Part shown: one piece after another, positions 10,844-21,875 of the stretch | Layout of the letters: every line of letters starts with the position of its first letter | Position numbering within the stretch: position 1 is the stretch's first letter | Assembly (NCBI GenBank): GCA_030704615.1 | Contig: CM060733.1 | Coordinates: 15,934,001 to 15,998,000 of the forward strand | Reading direction: 5' to 3' | Length of the DNA: 64,000 nt | Source: Takakia lepidozioides | Lineage: Eukaryota > Streptophyta > Takakiopsida > Takakiales > Takakiaceae | Notes under the pieces: model-generated | Told to the model about the DNA's origin: nothing | Seen by the model: only the letters and a program-made list of their open reading frames with translations | Databases searched by the model: none | Position numbers and translations under genes: made by a program

Positions 10844-11796
10844 CAGGGACCACATGTACAGGGAGTGGCAGTGGGGTCGAATGTGAAGAAGGTGGGTCCT
10901 GCGCCTACGACCATAGTGCTACGGCGGCAGCATTCCGGATTCCCCCCCCCCCGGCATGAGGAGGCAGCGCCCAAGGTATGGTTGTTCCCAGCCCCTCTCC
11001 GCAAACTTACTTGGTTGGTTTCCTTTATGGATACACTTCCTGAAGCGTTGCAATGTGTATTCATTGCAGGTGAGCAAGAGGAGTGGGCTGTCCCCGGCAC
11101 CATCATCGCAGCAGGACGTGGTTCCCCAGGCATGCATTCATGGCTCCTTGCTTTGCCTGGCTGGTTTTTAGTAGGGTTATTTTTGCCAGGAAGTTGTAGT
11201 GCTAGGGTCTGAGCAGGGTGTTTGTTAGCTTGCTCCGTGGAGGTGTGTTTATACCATTGCAACCACCAGAGTTCATGTTATTCTTATCCGTCTGACTAAA
11301 CCTCTTTTTGCTGCTGCAGTTGAAGACACGTGGGCAGCTTTCCTCAGTTGCCACCCTCAGCGACGAGCTTCGCTTCAAGGTACGTTGGTACACCGTGAAT
11401 TGGCTGCTGATTCAGTATTGTGGCAACCAAGATCGTTTCCATGCCCAGCTGCACTTGACTTTCACCCTGTCATTGCTATGTTTGTTACTGAGTGGACCCT
11501 GTTGGTGTCTGCAGATATCAGATCTTGTGTTTCTCCTGAACCCCCATGACAAGCGGTCAAAGACAGCCGCCGCCAAGGCGGAAGTGGTGGGAATAGCCGG
11601 GGTTGACAAGTTCCACTGCAAGGACATTCGATCCGGGTGGTACAAGGTGAAAGTCCACGAGATCATGCTTCCAAGTGTTACATTGCCTTGCCCAAATGTG
11701 GACGATGCCCCCCCCCAGACCACACTAGCGCACGTGAAAGGCACGGTGACTCTGTGGCCAGAGAAGAGTATGAGGAAAGGTGAAAGTATCAAGTGA
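10844..11796 (+). pseudogene. C-terminal exons of a CACTA-like or unknown gene
   Basis: Four consecutive exons can be placed by good AG/GT borders and open frames: about 10844-10977, 11069-11128, 11316-11379 and 11515-11796. The last encodes LNPHDKRSKTAAAKAEVVGI, then a segment with SGWYKVKVHEIMLP and TLWPEKS before a TGA at about 11796. A short alpha/beta C-terminal module ending in a W-P-x-x box is reminiscent of plant Ptta/En/Spm ORFs (weak). No host homologue is recognised. The exon series follows the FCP1-like segment on the same strand and may be the same transcription unit. Confidence 0.4.
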
Positions 11797-12915
11797 CATT
11801 TCATGCTTGTAGTCCCTGTTGGGTGTGTAATGATACTCATAGAAGTGTGTATGATACTCACGTTACCAATTTTGAACATTTGGGCCATGACAGTTTAAGT
11901 GATGTCCGGCAACCATGTATGTTGGCATTTAGTCTTGCTCATATGCAGGTGTGCCGTGACGGTCTCTAATTTGAATGTAATATCACATTTCCTGACTTGT
12001 CGTTGTGTCCGTCCACCTTCTATGTGTATGTGTGATGGTCTTTGGTTTCCCTGTTGCCTCGTCTATTTGGTTCATTAGCGTGATGTTGTGCATGCATCGT
12101 GGTCTGCGTTCTCAGTCTCGCCCAGTATCATTGCTTCTCAATTCCCCCTGCATATGGGTGAACCACTAAAACCAGTAGAATGCATCAGAACCATATTTTT
12201 AGCTTAGAATGCAGGTCAGTTGGAAACTCACACAAACCACTACAACTGCTCATTTTTCGTGCTTTCCTACTGTAGTGCAACCAACTAGCACAGAGGCAGC
12301 GGAGTTGGCCAAAGCAGTCCCGAGATGGTACAAGCACTCTGCGTCTTTCCACTAGCAGTCGTACCCATCACTGCCATTGCGTGGGGACGACGCCACGCGT
12401 CGACCCACACACTCTCCACGTGGTCCCCGTGGATTCGTCTACCGAAAGTTGTGCAGTTGACTTCGCCAGTGGCTGTTGCGACGTCACATGCAACACTCCA
12501 AGTGATGTGGCCGACTGCGATGTGGCGTCTTGGGCCCGTGGCCACGCGGCAGCATTGCCGCTCGTCGCGGCGCCGCCACATTGGCATCCACGTCCGCATC
12601 CACGTCCGCGTCCATGTGTCACCGCGCCCCGGGTGAGTCAGTCCACTCATCCGGAGGGAAAAGTCAAAGTCAGCCCAAAAGGTCAAACACACGGGCGGCC
12701 CGCCTGGTTACGCCACGTGGTTCTTCAGCATTAATCGCATTAATCGCTGAGCAGTTGTTCGCGCGTCTGCGTCCTTTACCACTTCAATCATTGGATGTCC
12801 AACCCAACTACCACGTCTGTTGTAACTAGTCTGTTGTAACTTCCAGTCGATCCCAGTTTTTTGACTTTTACGACTCAAAATGAGTCGTTACCCCAGTGGT
12901 AAATGACACGAATGC
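11797..12915. other. no gene recognised
   Basis: Mixed-composition sequence. A GC-rich stretch at about 12360-12700 gives long open frames on both strands because it lacks stops; it includes a short repeat of CATCCACGTCCG at about 12587-12612. No domain is visible. Confidence 0.4.
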
Positions 12916-12917
12916 TT

Positions 12918-14293
12918 TTAGTGCCAGAACGCACCGCAGGGGTCACCATGGCGATTCACCTCCACCGGTGGCACCACGATCTTTGCCAACTCCACATCCT
13001 GTATCGCCAAGGCCATCCCACCCTCTCCCTTCTTTGTAGCCTCCTTCCCCTGCTCCTTTGTTACCCCACTGCCCTCCCCCGCATGCACACTCACCCCTTC
13101 CTCTCCATGGGACTTCTTTTTCTTCTTCTTCTTTTCCTTCCCCTTCTCCACGACCATCTCATTCCCCTTCCCCGCTACTTCCTCTCTCTCCTTCTCCTTC
13201 TCCCTTCTCTCTCTCTCCTCGGCAGCCCCTTCATTGATGGTAAAAGGGATCTCGGGAGATCGAGGCCTCTTCTTCTTACCTTTGGTATTCGGGTCCTTCA
13301 TGGACACCACGTGCTCTCGGCCCTCATTGGCAACCCCACTGGACTGCACCAATAAGGCCAGCCATGTTGCTACCTCCTGAAGACAAATAACCCCTCCAAA
13401 TTCAAAAAAAGAAACAAACAACAAAGAAAATCATGCATGCAAAGGAAAGGATAAGTCATGGAACAAGGTGCGACAGTTGTACCTTTGCAAGCTTGTCCGA
13501 CTTGCCCCTGGTGTCACCCAATGTGGGAGGAGTCCCCGTTGCCGGATGTGCCCGCTCTATCCCCTCCCGGAGCGCCACTGGAAGTAGACTCTAGATGTGG
13601 AGCATAGCCGGCGGCGGCGCCCCGTAGTCCAAGCCCTTCTTTGCTGACCGCTCAGGCTCAGGGGGCGGAGTCGCTGATCGGCTAGGCTGCTCCGAACCGG
13701 CCCATACCTCCTCCTCTCCCCCCCCCCCAAATGCGTATCAGGGTAGAAGCCCTCACCCGGCTTGACTTCTTCGAGGCGCTTCGCTATCTTGGCCACTTCA
13801 TTGGCCCTCCTCGTCTCCTCCTCCCTCATCGACAACAATGGGTTGGCAATGGAGGCTTTTCAAAGGCCCTTGAACCTGATGTTGGGCCTTGGCAAGTGCA
13901 GCCTTTGCTGCGGAGGAAGGGGTCGCTATGGGGGTGACATCCAAAAGGTGCCCATACCGGGCCCCCGAACGGGTGATGTGCTTGCCAAGGTACATTTCAC
14001 CCGTCTTGGTGGCCGGGGGTGTGCTCAACTGAGCATCCGGCTCAGCAACAACCTCCCGAATAGGAGAGCTGGCTGAGCCGCCCCTGGCGCATCCAAGATG
14101 TGGACAAGAGGGGGGTACTGGCCTCGGGGGGCAGACGAGCCCTCCGGCTGCGGCTGTCAACGGGGCTGGTTAGCCGTGAGACGCCTTGGCGCGTCACACG
14201 TGCCGGCAGAGCAAACGGATTGTCCGCCCCTTTCTTTGGGGCAGGGGACTTCTTCTCTTTCCCCATAAGCTGGCACCTGTCATGCAAACCCAC
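12918..14293 (-). pseudogene. charged low-complexity gene remnant, several exons
   Basis: On the minus strand a Lys/Glu-rich frame (about 13392-12918, with runs such as KEKKKKKKKS) follows a probable intron of about 90 bases: donor GCAAAG/GTACAAC near 13480 and acceptor GTCTTCAG/GAGG near 13393. Upstream frames (13838-13490 and 14160-13798) encode a helical segment, EVAKIAKRLEEVKPGE, and an Ala/Pro-rich region in shifting frames. No domain is recognised. It could be the variable N-terminal part of a transposon protein or a host gene. Function unknown. Confidence 0.35.
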
Positions 14294-14385
14294 AAGTTGG
14301 CCTCATTAGGAACATTCCAGATGAAAAACAAAAAAAACCAAGCATGTCGGGGGCTGAGAGCAGCAAGTGCTTGGGGTCTCAAGAG

Positions 14386-14470
14386 GGGGCAACAAAGAGA
14401 AAAGAAAAAGGTGTGGGGGGGGGAGTGACTGAGCACCACGAGCTCAGTCACTCCCCCCCCCCATTTTTAT
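14386..14470. repeat. GC-capped hairpin (MITE-like)
   Basis: A G-run, then AGTGACTGAGC, a short loop (ACCAC) and the complement GCTCAGTCACT followed by a C-run form a strong hairpin. The left arm is preceded by GGGGGCAACAAAGA, the same terminal motif as the hairpin at 18419-18529. The right outer arm is degraded. A long polypyrimidine tract (about 14490-14565) follows. Confidence 0.6.
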
Positions 14471-14629
14471 TTATTTTTTGGTTTCCTGATCTCTCCCTCT
14501 CTCTGTCCCTCTTTGTCCCTTTCTCCCTCTCCCTCTCTCTCCCTCTCTCCCTCCCTCTCTTTTTTGCTGTTCACAAAAGTAAACAAACCACAAGGGAGAG
14601 AGGGTGCAGAAAAAGTTAAAAGATTGTAC

Positions 14630-15310
14630 TCATAAGACGTTGTTTGCCATAGCCTTGTGGCCATTGACCCCGCGCCCAGTTTGAGCGGAAACAAAAGGGA
14701 CAGAACCTGCCTCTATCAGGGGCTGACGTTGGTAGTAAGACTTACCTTCATATATAGAATTAATCTGGGTTTTCCAGATATCCTCTAGAAATCCCTTCAC
14801 ACAAGCATCAAACTGTTGTGTGTGATTTGCCCAAACACTAGGCCTCAGGAGGGCCTGGGCTTTTGGCTCAGCCTCGAGACTTTCAAAGTTGGTAAATAGG
14901 GGTACAGGCACAATTCCCTTCATAGATTTGAAGAGAGCGTCTCTTTGGTGAGAGAACCCCGGACAGTGTATCAGAAAATGAGTACTGTCTTCAGATTGCC
15001 CACACAACGGGCAATTGCACTCTCCCTTTCCTCTCTGCTTCTGTTTGCTGTTCGAAGGTAGGCTTCCTGCCCTGAGTTTAAATTTCAGTCTAGTGCCGAG
15101 AGTGGGTAGACCCTTGAGGTCATCCAAGATGTCCTCCCCCATGTCACAGACTGGAAACAAGTTCATGGAAGTTTTCTGCCTAACTTCATTTTCATCAGAC
15201 AATCTCATGGCAACAGACATGGCTTTGGACACTACAGCCTCTAAGTCAGATTTATCAACCCATATTGCAGATCCGTACTCCAAGGCAGGTCTAATAATGC
15301 GACAAAGCAT
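14630..15310 (-). pseudogene. LINE ORF2 C-terminal fragment
   Basis: The frame starts with the RT thumb motif ALEYGSAIW and contains a C-terminal cysteine-histidine knuckle, CNCPLCGQ followed by THFLIHC, typical of non-LTR retrotransposons. The upstream RT palm and endonuclease are absent. It is a close relative of the fragment at 17930-18418, which lies in the opposite direction. A polypyrimidine tract and hairpin lie beyond its 3' side. Confidence 0.75.
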
Positions 15311-16700
15311 GGTTTTCTTAACCTCAGAGTTGACCCCTCTACAGAAAAAGTTAAAAAGAGAGAGGGAAGATATTCATGTCATGTCAAGACATGGACAACA
15401 CCAACTAGGGTCATTGCCAGTTAAAGACATAAACAGCCCCATGATAGGGCACCATCTAACATTTCCAGTCTTGTCATAACACACCAAGTGACGCCACCCA
15501 TTCAATCATGATAAAACAGGGTGGGAGGGCGGGGTATGTTCATAATCAGATTCCTGTCATGTACCCAAGTGACCCTTATGCACAATATAAGTCAGATTGC
15601 AGCCTCAAATTACATCATCCATAGTTATCCATAAGATATGCACCATGCAAGATATCATGGGCATATAAGAGTATCTTGCCACAATACAGATCCAAGATAT
15701 GTATACACAAGTACCTTGAGGTGATCCAAGACAAGCATTATGCAAAGTAGGTAAGAACAGTCTGCCTTGCAACACATTCAGTGAGTGTTCACACCGGTAG
15801 CAGGAAGGACCAGCCTGCAATTAATTACACTTCAGGCCTGCCACCAAGTACACTTCTTGGGCAAGGTAAGCCATATTACAGCTTCACATTTGGCCAAATG
15901 TAAGCACCCCAAAGCATGCATCATGCAAGGCCTTCTGGGTATGTAAGAATAGCATGAATCATACAATGCAGGTGGCTGTTCATATGGCAAAATAGAGTAA
16001 ATAATCATTGGCCAGAGTCCTTTAGAGCTTACCGTCACTGTTTCACAAGAGGCTAATGCCATGGTAGCAAATAGAACCTCACTATGCTCCATTCCACAAC
16101 AAAACCAGGTCTGAAAACGGCTGTCACTGCCTTATCAGGCTGTCTTCTTTAACAAAACTCAGGTCTCATCATCCTTAGAGCCAAACAACCACTTATGACT
16201 TGTCCCTTACACCATCAATCCTCTTTTAAGGCCAAAAGAAAGGGGAACCTAGTCTAAAAATCCACAGGCAAAGCTGTCAAAGATTCAAGACAAGGTAGGA
16301 TTCACATGCAGTGCCGCATGAGACTCGGCTGCCAGGCCAAAGTGGTCCATCAGCAGCAGCAAAAGATAAGTCAAAAGCAAGCACCACCATGTCAAACCGG
16401 GAGCAAGCGGGCTGAAATTGGGGCTGCAGGCAGCAGCAGTATGTTCCTTTTGCACACATCCTTATCTGCAAGCTCAAGAGAATTCAAAGTAGGTAGGGAT
16501 CCTCACCTGGTCCCATCACAAGCCCCCACAAAAACCAATGGGTTAGTGAGGATTGTGGAACCCCAGGTGAATCACAGACCCCTATACTTGTTATCGATGT
16601 CAACTAAGAACCCCAAAAACAAGAGAGAAAGATATGAAGTAAAAGGAACCCTAATCGCCAAAAGCACCTTGAGCGATTGGGGAAGGTAACACTGCGCCAT
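15311..16700. other. no gene recognised
   Basis: AT-moderate sequence with no domain. Similar phrases built on 'catgcaag' and 'ataagatat' recur around 15600-15720 and 15900-15960, which suggests an old diverged repeat. A CAG run lies at about 16351-16362. Confidence 0.35.
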
Positions 16701-17688
16701 CGCCACCAACACGCCACCTCCAGCACAGCTAAGGAGAAACGAAGCATACAAATGCTAGGTCTAAGAAAGGAGAGGGAGCAATATACTTCCCCACCAAAGC
16801 GCCGCTGCGAAACATAAAAGCCAAAGGAGGGAAAGGGACGATGCCATCACAGCGGGTTCTCCCGCCTGTGAGAAGAGACAAGACGCCGCCATTGCGCATA
16901 CCCAGGAGCTCGTCCGGCATGAAGCAGCAGACAGGGTAGTAGCAGAGCTCAAACGCCAGAACTCGCGAGCTCAACAACACGAGCAATGCAGCTGACAGCG
17001 GGAGAGACACCCTAGGGAAGAGCCCGATTATTCATCCAGAGGATGAATAATCAATACCCTTTCTCTTAAGAACCCGACGGATGTCATCCGTTAGCTAGGT
17101 TTAAACAGTAGATTATAGGGTAGGAGTTCGGGTTTCACTCCTTAATTAGCAATAATTAAGGGTAATTAAAAAAATCTCCATGGCCATCATAAGCTGTTTT
17201 TTTCATCTGGTCCAGATGAAAAAATAAATAGGTTCATTTGTTTGGATGAGGTCCATCAGCAGGATGAAAAATTAGTATCCATCATCCAGGGCAGCGGTTT
17301 TTCAGCCTAACAGGTAATTCGTAATCCCTTAAGAGAAAGCCTCATCCAGTACGGAAAAATGAAAAACATCAAGGGGGAATAAAACGAATTCAAATCCTGG
17401 TATTTTTCATCCGGCATGGATGGAAAATTATAGATAGGATGCCAGTGTCATAACCCTTATGGAAGTAATTCCTCATTCTCTGGTGACTCATTTGATATAG
17501 ATGAAAGTCAATAAAAGAGGAATGAAAAATTATAGGTCCTTTTTAAAGGTACTTTAGTGTCCACCCAGGTGATTCTTCCGGTATGGATAGAAAACCTTTA
17601 CAAGTCGGGTGAAAACACCTTTTAGAGTCCATCTGGTACAGATGGAAAATCATGAAAAGAACACTGATGCAACCGGCTAGTTCCGAGG
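16701..17688. repeat. AT-rich tract with dispersed GATGAAAAA palindromes, left part
   Basis: From about 17025, imperfect short palindromes of the form TTTTTCATC, a 3-10 base middle, GATGAAAAA recur every 50-120 bases (for example near 17030, 17195, 17265, 17405, 17590, 17625). The same pattern resumes at 18735-18960, beyond the LINE-bearing insert, so the insert appears to have split one tract. The stretch 16701-17020 is GC-richer; a frame there looks hydrophobic but starts with GTG and I do not call it. Confidence 0.5.
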
Positions 17689-17929
17689 AGGGAGACAGAG
17701 GGAGAGAGGGGGCAACAATGAAAAAAAATGGGTTGGGGGGGGGGGAGGTCAGATGGTGGGGTCAGCTGCAGCATATGTCCAACACCAGATATCCTAAGTT
17801 AATCGACTCTATATCTTGGAAACAGGACCGCCCACCGACCTGTCAAACAGGCTAAGTCTTGAAAGAAGACAGTAGAAGAGATTCTCAAGGACCTGGACCT
17901 GGAACCGCAAGTCTTCACCCTGCTGGATA

Positions 17930-18418
17930 AATCTGACTTAGAGGCTGTAGTGTCCAACCATGTCTGTTGCCATGAGATTGTCTGATGAAAATGAAGTTAG
18001 GCAAAAAACTTCCCTGAACTGTTTCCAGTCTGTGACATGGGGGAGGACATCTTGGATGACCTCAAGGGTCTACCCACTCTCGGCACTAGACTGAAATTTA
18101 AACTCAGGGCAAGAAGCCTACCTTTGAACAGCAAACAGAAGCAGAGAGGAAAGGGAGAGTGCAATTGCCCGTTGTGTGGGCAATCTGAAGACAGTACTCA
18201 TTTTCTGATACACTGTCCGGGGTTCTCTCACCAAAGAGACGCTCTCTTCAAATCTATCAAGGGAATTTTTCATGTACCTCTGTTTACTAACTTTGAAAAA
18301 GTCGAGGCTGAGCCAAAAGCCCCGCCCCTTCTGAGGCCTAGTTTTTGGGCAACTCACACACAACAGATTGATGCTTGTGTGAAGGGATTTGTAGAGGATA
18401 TATGGAAAACCCGAATTA
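17930..18418 (+). pseudogene. LINE ORF2 C-terminal fragment
   Basis: The coding frame from about 18037 matches the minus-strand LINE at 14630-15310 almost residue for residue through GLPTLGTRLKFKLRA and the CNCPLCGQ/HFLIHC knuckle. The upstream part (17930-18036) is in other frames, so indels are present. It stops abruptly at AACCCGAATTAA where the hairpin element begins. It lacks catalytic domains. Confidence 0.75.
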
Positions 18419-18529
18419 AGGGGGCAACAAAGAAAAACAGAGAATGTGGGGGGGGGAGTGACTGAGCAGCAGCTGCTGCTCAGTCACTCCCCCCCCACCT
18501 TCTTTTCTTTTCTTTGTTGCCCCCTGATG
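18419..18529. repeat. foldback element with perfect core hairpin
   Basis: Terminal arms GGGGGCAACAAAG and its complement enclose a G-run, AGTGACTGAGCAGCAG, then its complement and a C-run. The core around CAGCAGCTGCTG is a perfect palindrome. Length about 111 bp, MITE-like. A sister lies at 14386. Confidence 0.65.
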
Positions 18530-18555
18530 TCTCCCTCTCTCTCCCTCTGGACACT

Positions 18556-19959
18556 GGGCTTATGGAATTGTTGTCCCGGCTTCCATCCTTGAGGAAATTG
18601 AAAAAAATTGCAAAATTGGGTTGTTGGGAATTTTGGATGTTCTTTATCCAAAATAAATTTTTAAATTATAGTGAAATATTTCTTCACTTAAAAACCTGTG
18701 AGTTGCAAAACTCCCACCAGTTTCTACTTTTTCAATCCAACCTGGATGAAAAAATGACTTCATCTGACAAGACCTAAATACAGGGCAAGACAAGATTTTT
18801 TTAAAAAATCCCCCATGTTTTTCATCTAAACCTAGATGAAATACGGACTACATCCGTTGAGTGCAAGACAGGATGAAAGCACGATGTCTTTCATCTTCCA
18901 CGAATGAGAAACGGAGAACGTCCGTCGGGCGGACAGACTGGCGGATGTTTTTCATCCTGAGCCAGACAGGGGAAATCCCTGCGCAACCCTAATGTCTTTC
19001 TTTTTGCGTTGCGAGAGCGCGCGCGATGGCGGCTTTTGAGGAGCGATGGTGCTCGTGCTGCAGATACCCGAGCTGCCAATCCTTGAGTGTTTATGGCTCC
19101 TGTGAGCGACGCCTGGGCGGGCTCTTTATGGCGGTGGCTTAGAGATGAGGGAAGATTCCCTGTCTCAGTTGTTTGTTTTTTTGCTGCACAAGGGAACCGC
19201 GGCAGTGATGGCGGAGGCACCACCTGCATGCCTATGACGTTCCCTAGGAGCCCTCCTCTGGATCTTTGATGAATGGTGGCACAAGGAAGTCTCTCTCCCT
19301 CACTTTATAAACCCTACCTTTTGAGACCAAGTTTTTTTTCTTATGCTTGGCAAGACCTTGCTTTGGTTAAGGTAGTAGTGCTGTGGTGCTGGCGGAGTCC
19401 TCCCTGCACGGTTAGGCTTGTGGAGAGATGGTGACTCTTCCCCAAACAGTAAAAAAGGTTCTTTTTTCTGTTGATTTTGCTTCCTTGCTTCCTTTGGCAT
19501 TCTCTGCGCTTAGATTGAAGTGTATTTGACCTCAATACCAAGTGTGGAAGCCTGCTACTCACCTCGTGCATCCTCACTAACTCACAATGCGTTGTTGTTT
19601 TTGGGACGGGCACATGTGAGGGCTTCCACTTAATATTCTGATGTCTAGGTGCTGCTGGATGCCAAGTGGGATTGCAGAGCAGGGGAAGGAATCGTTTGCC
19701 AGGGACTCATCCTAAAATGTTGAAAAACTAAACTATTCTATGGTTTTTCTTGATCCTGCCTTTTTCCTTTCTTGATTTTTGAAGAACAAGTGTAATGCTT
19801 TCTACGATGGGCTAGTTCGGCCCAGCCAGTGGAAAACCTCTGTTATGTTGTGACAGTCGGGTTTATGATGGCTTGTGTGAGAGACACGCATCTGTTTTCC
19901 AGGCCCTAGTTTGCTTTGCTTACCTTATGGTAGTTGGAAACAAATTGAGAGGCTGCAAG
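18556..19959. other. AT-rich tract end and unassigned sequence
   Basis: 18735-18960 continues the GATGAAAAA palindrome tract. A small frame from 19026 on the plus strand encodes about 38 residues in GC-rich sequence and could be a first exon, but nothing supports it further. The rest shows no coding signature. Confidence 0.35.
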
Positions 19960-21875
19960 GAACTGTTTGCTGCAGCTACTCGGGTAGCTGTCCAGAGGTC
20001 CATGGAAAGAGGTCATGGTGACATCGTCAAAGCTTGAATTGTACCAGATGTCATTCTGCAAACTGCTCTGGTGGACATGTATTCCAAATGTGGGTGCATT
20101 AAGGATGCAAAGGGAGTTTTCAACACTATGGCTGAATGAGATGTGGATGGACGCGATGCTTGCAGGGTATGCACAACAAGAACGTGGTATGGAGGCTTTG
20201 GAGACTTATGAACAAATGATGGGAGAAGGGGTGAAGCCCGACCACATCACGTTTGGGTGCCTTTGCAATGCGTGTGCAAGCCTGGCAGCTCTGGAAAGGG
20301 GCAAAGAGGTCCATGGCGACATCTTCAGAGCTGGAATTGTACCAGATTTCATTCTGAACAATACCCTGATGGACATGTTTGCAAAATGTGGGTGCATCTA
20401 GGACGCAATGGGAGTGTTCAACACTATGGCTGAACAAGATGTGGCGTCGTGCAAGCCTGGCCGCCCTAGAGAAGGGCAAAGAGGTGCATGGGGATATCGT
20501 CAAAGCTGGAATTGTACCAAATGTCATTCTAAACACTGCCCTGGCAGCTCTGGGAAAAGGGAAAGAGGTCCATGGCGACATCTTCAGAGCTATAATTGTT
20601 CCAGCTGTCATTCTAAACAATACCCTAGTGGACATGTTTGCAAAATGTGGGTGCATCTAGGATGCAAAGGGAGTGTTCGACACTATGGCTGAACGAGGTG
20701 TGGTGTCATGGAGTGCAATGCTTACAGGGTATGCACAGCAGGGACGTGGGATGGAGGCTTTGGAGACCTATGAGCAAATGATGTGCGACGGGGTGAAGCC
20801 CGACCACATCACGTTTGTGTGCGTTTGCAAGCCTGGCAGCCCTGGAAAAGGGTGAAGAGGTGCATGGCGACATCTTCAGAGCTGGAATTGTACCACATGT
20901 GATCCTGAACTCTGCCCTGGTGGACATGTATGCCAAATGTGGGTGCATGGAGGATGCAAAGGGAGTGTTCGACAATATGGCTGAATGAGATGTGGTGTCG
21001 TGGAATGCAATGACTGCAGGATATGCACAGCATGGTTGTCATAAGGAGGTCCTGCAACAATTTGAAGGAATGCAAAAGAACGGCTTGAAGCAGTATGTGT
21101 TCTCTCTGCATGCAGCCACACTGGCCTTCTGAATGAAGGTAGACGCTACTTTGATTCCCTGATTCAAAATCATGGTATCACTCCGACAATATAGCACTTT
21201 GGCTGCATGGTGGACCTTTTTGGACGTGCGGGACAACTGGATGAGGCAGTGGACCTGATTAATAAAATGCCAATCAATCCAGATGTTGTGGTGTGGAAGG
21301 CCTTGTTTAGTGCCTGCAGAATCCATGACAATGTAGAGATGGCTCAACATGTAGCAACATCTATCTTCAAGTGGAATGAACAGGATGCCGCGACTTATAT
21401 TGCTATCAAACATCTATGCTGCAGCTGGCAGGTGGATTGATACTGTAAAGGTGAGAAGAATGATGAAGGTCAGAGGGATTGAAAAGGAGGTTTGCAACAG
21501 GGTGCACACCTTCCTTGTAGATGACAAGTTGCATCCCAGAATTAAAGAAATCCATGCTGAGCTGAGAAGATTGTCTGGGAAGATGAAGGAGGCGGGGTAT
21601 GTGCCTGACACGCGCTTTGTATTGCATGATGTGGGGAGGAGGAAAAGGAATTTTCTCTTTGCCACCACGGTGAGAAGCTGGCCATTGGTTTTGGGCTGAT
21701 CAGCATGACCCCTAGGACGCCTCTCCGTCTCATCAAGAATCTTCGAGTGTGTGGTGACTGCCACACCTCCACCAAATTCATCTCAAAGATTGTTGGCCGA
21801 GCAATTGTTGTACCGGACGCTAACCGCTTTCACCACTTTGAAGATGGGATTTGTTCTTGTGGTGATTACTGGTGA
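19960..21875 (+). pseudogene. DYW-class PPR protein pseudogene
   Basis: Plus-strand frames encode repeated PLS-type PPR motifs (VDMYSKCGC, VVSWNAM, GYAQQGRGMEALETYEQM), an E-like region (MVDLFGRAGQLDEAVDLINK) and a DYW domain. In the DYW part one sees CHHGEKLA (HxE zinc ligand and proton shuttle), CGDCH, and a final CGDYW at about 21861-21875. Intact relatives bind organellar RNA and deaminate C to U. Here the frame changes several times and TGA or TAG interrupt the repeats (after NTMAE at about 20137 and 20984, and after KCGCI at 20399 and 20658). Several internal repeats are almost identical at DNA level with a unit near 260-300 bp. No start or targeting peptide can be placed. It is a dead copy. 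Confidence 0.85.

Larger units (their letters stand above)
17689..18555. mobile_element. terminal-inverted-repeat element containing a LINE fragment
   Basis: The left edge reads GGGAGACAGAGGGAGAGAG then GGGGGCAACAA. The right edge, reverse-complemented, reads GGGAGAGAGAGGGAGACATC then a G-run and GGCAACAAAG. Between them lie a second hairpin and a plus-strand LINE piece. It may be a small DNA transposon that captured a LINE fragment, or two nested short elements. No clear target duplication is seen. Confidence 0.4.

Noticed and set aside
12285-12829. Long frames on both strands
   Set aside because: GC-rich sequence free of stops; composition explains them.
16729-17010. Hydrophobic, signal-peptide-like minus-strand frame
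   Set aside because: It starts with GTG, has no homologous feature and no supported splice partner.
19960-21875. Rescue of the PPR stops by U-to-C RNA editing
   Set aside because: Such editing acts in organelles; this is nuclear repeat DNA with frameshifts that editing cannot repair.
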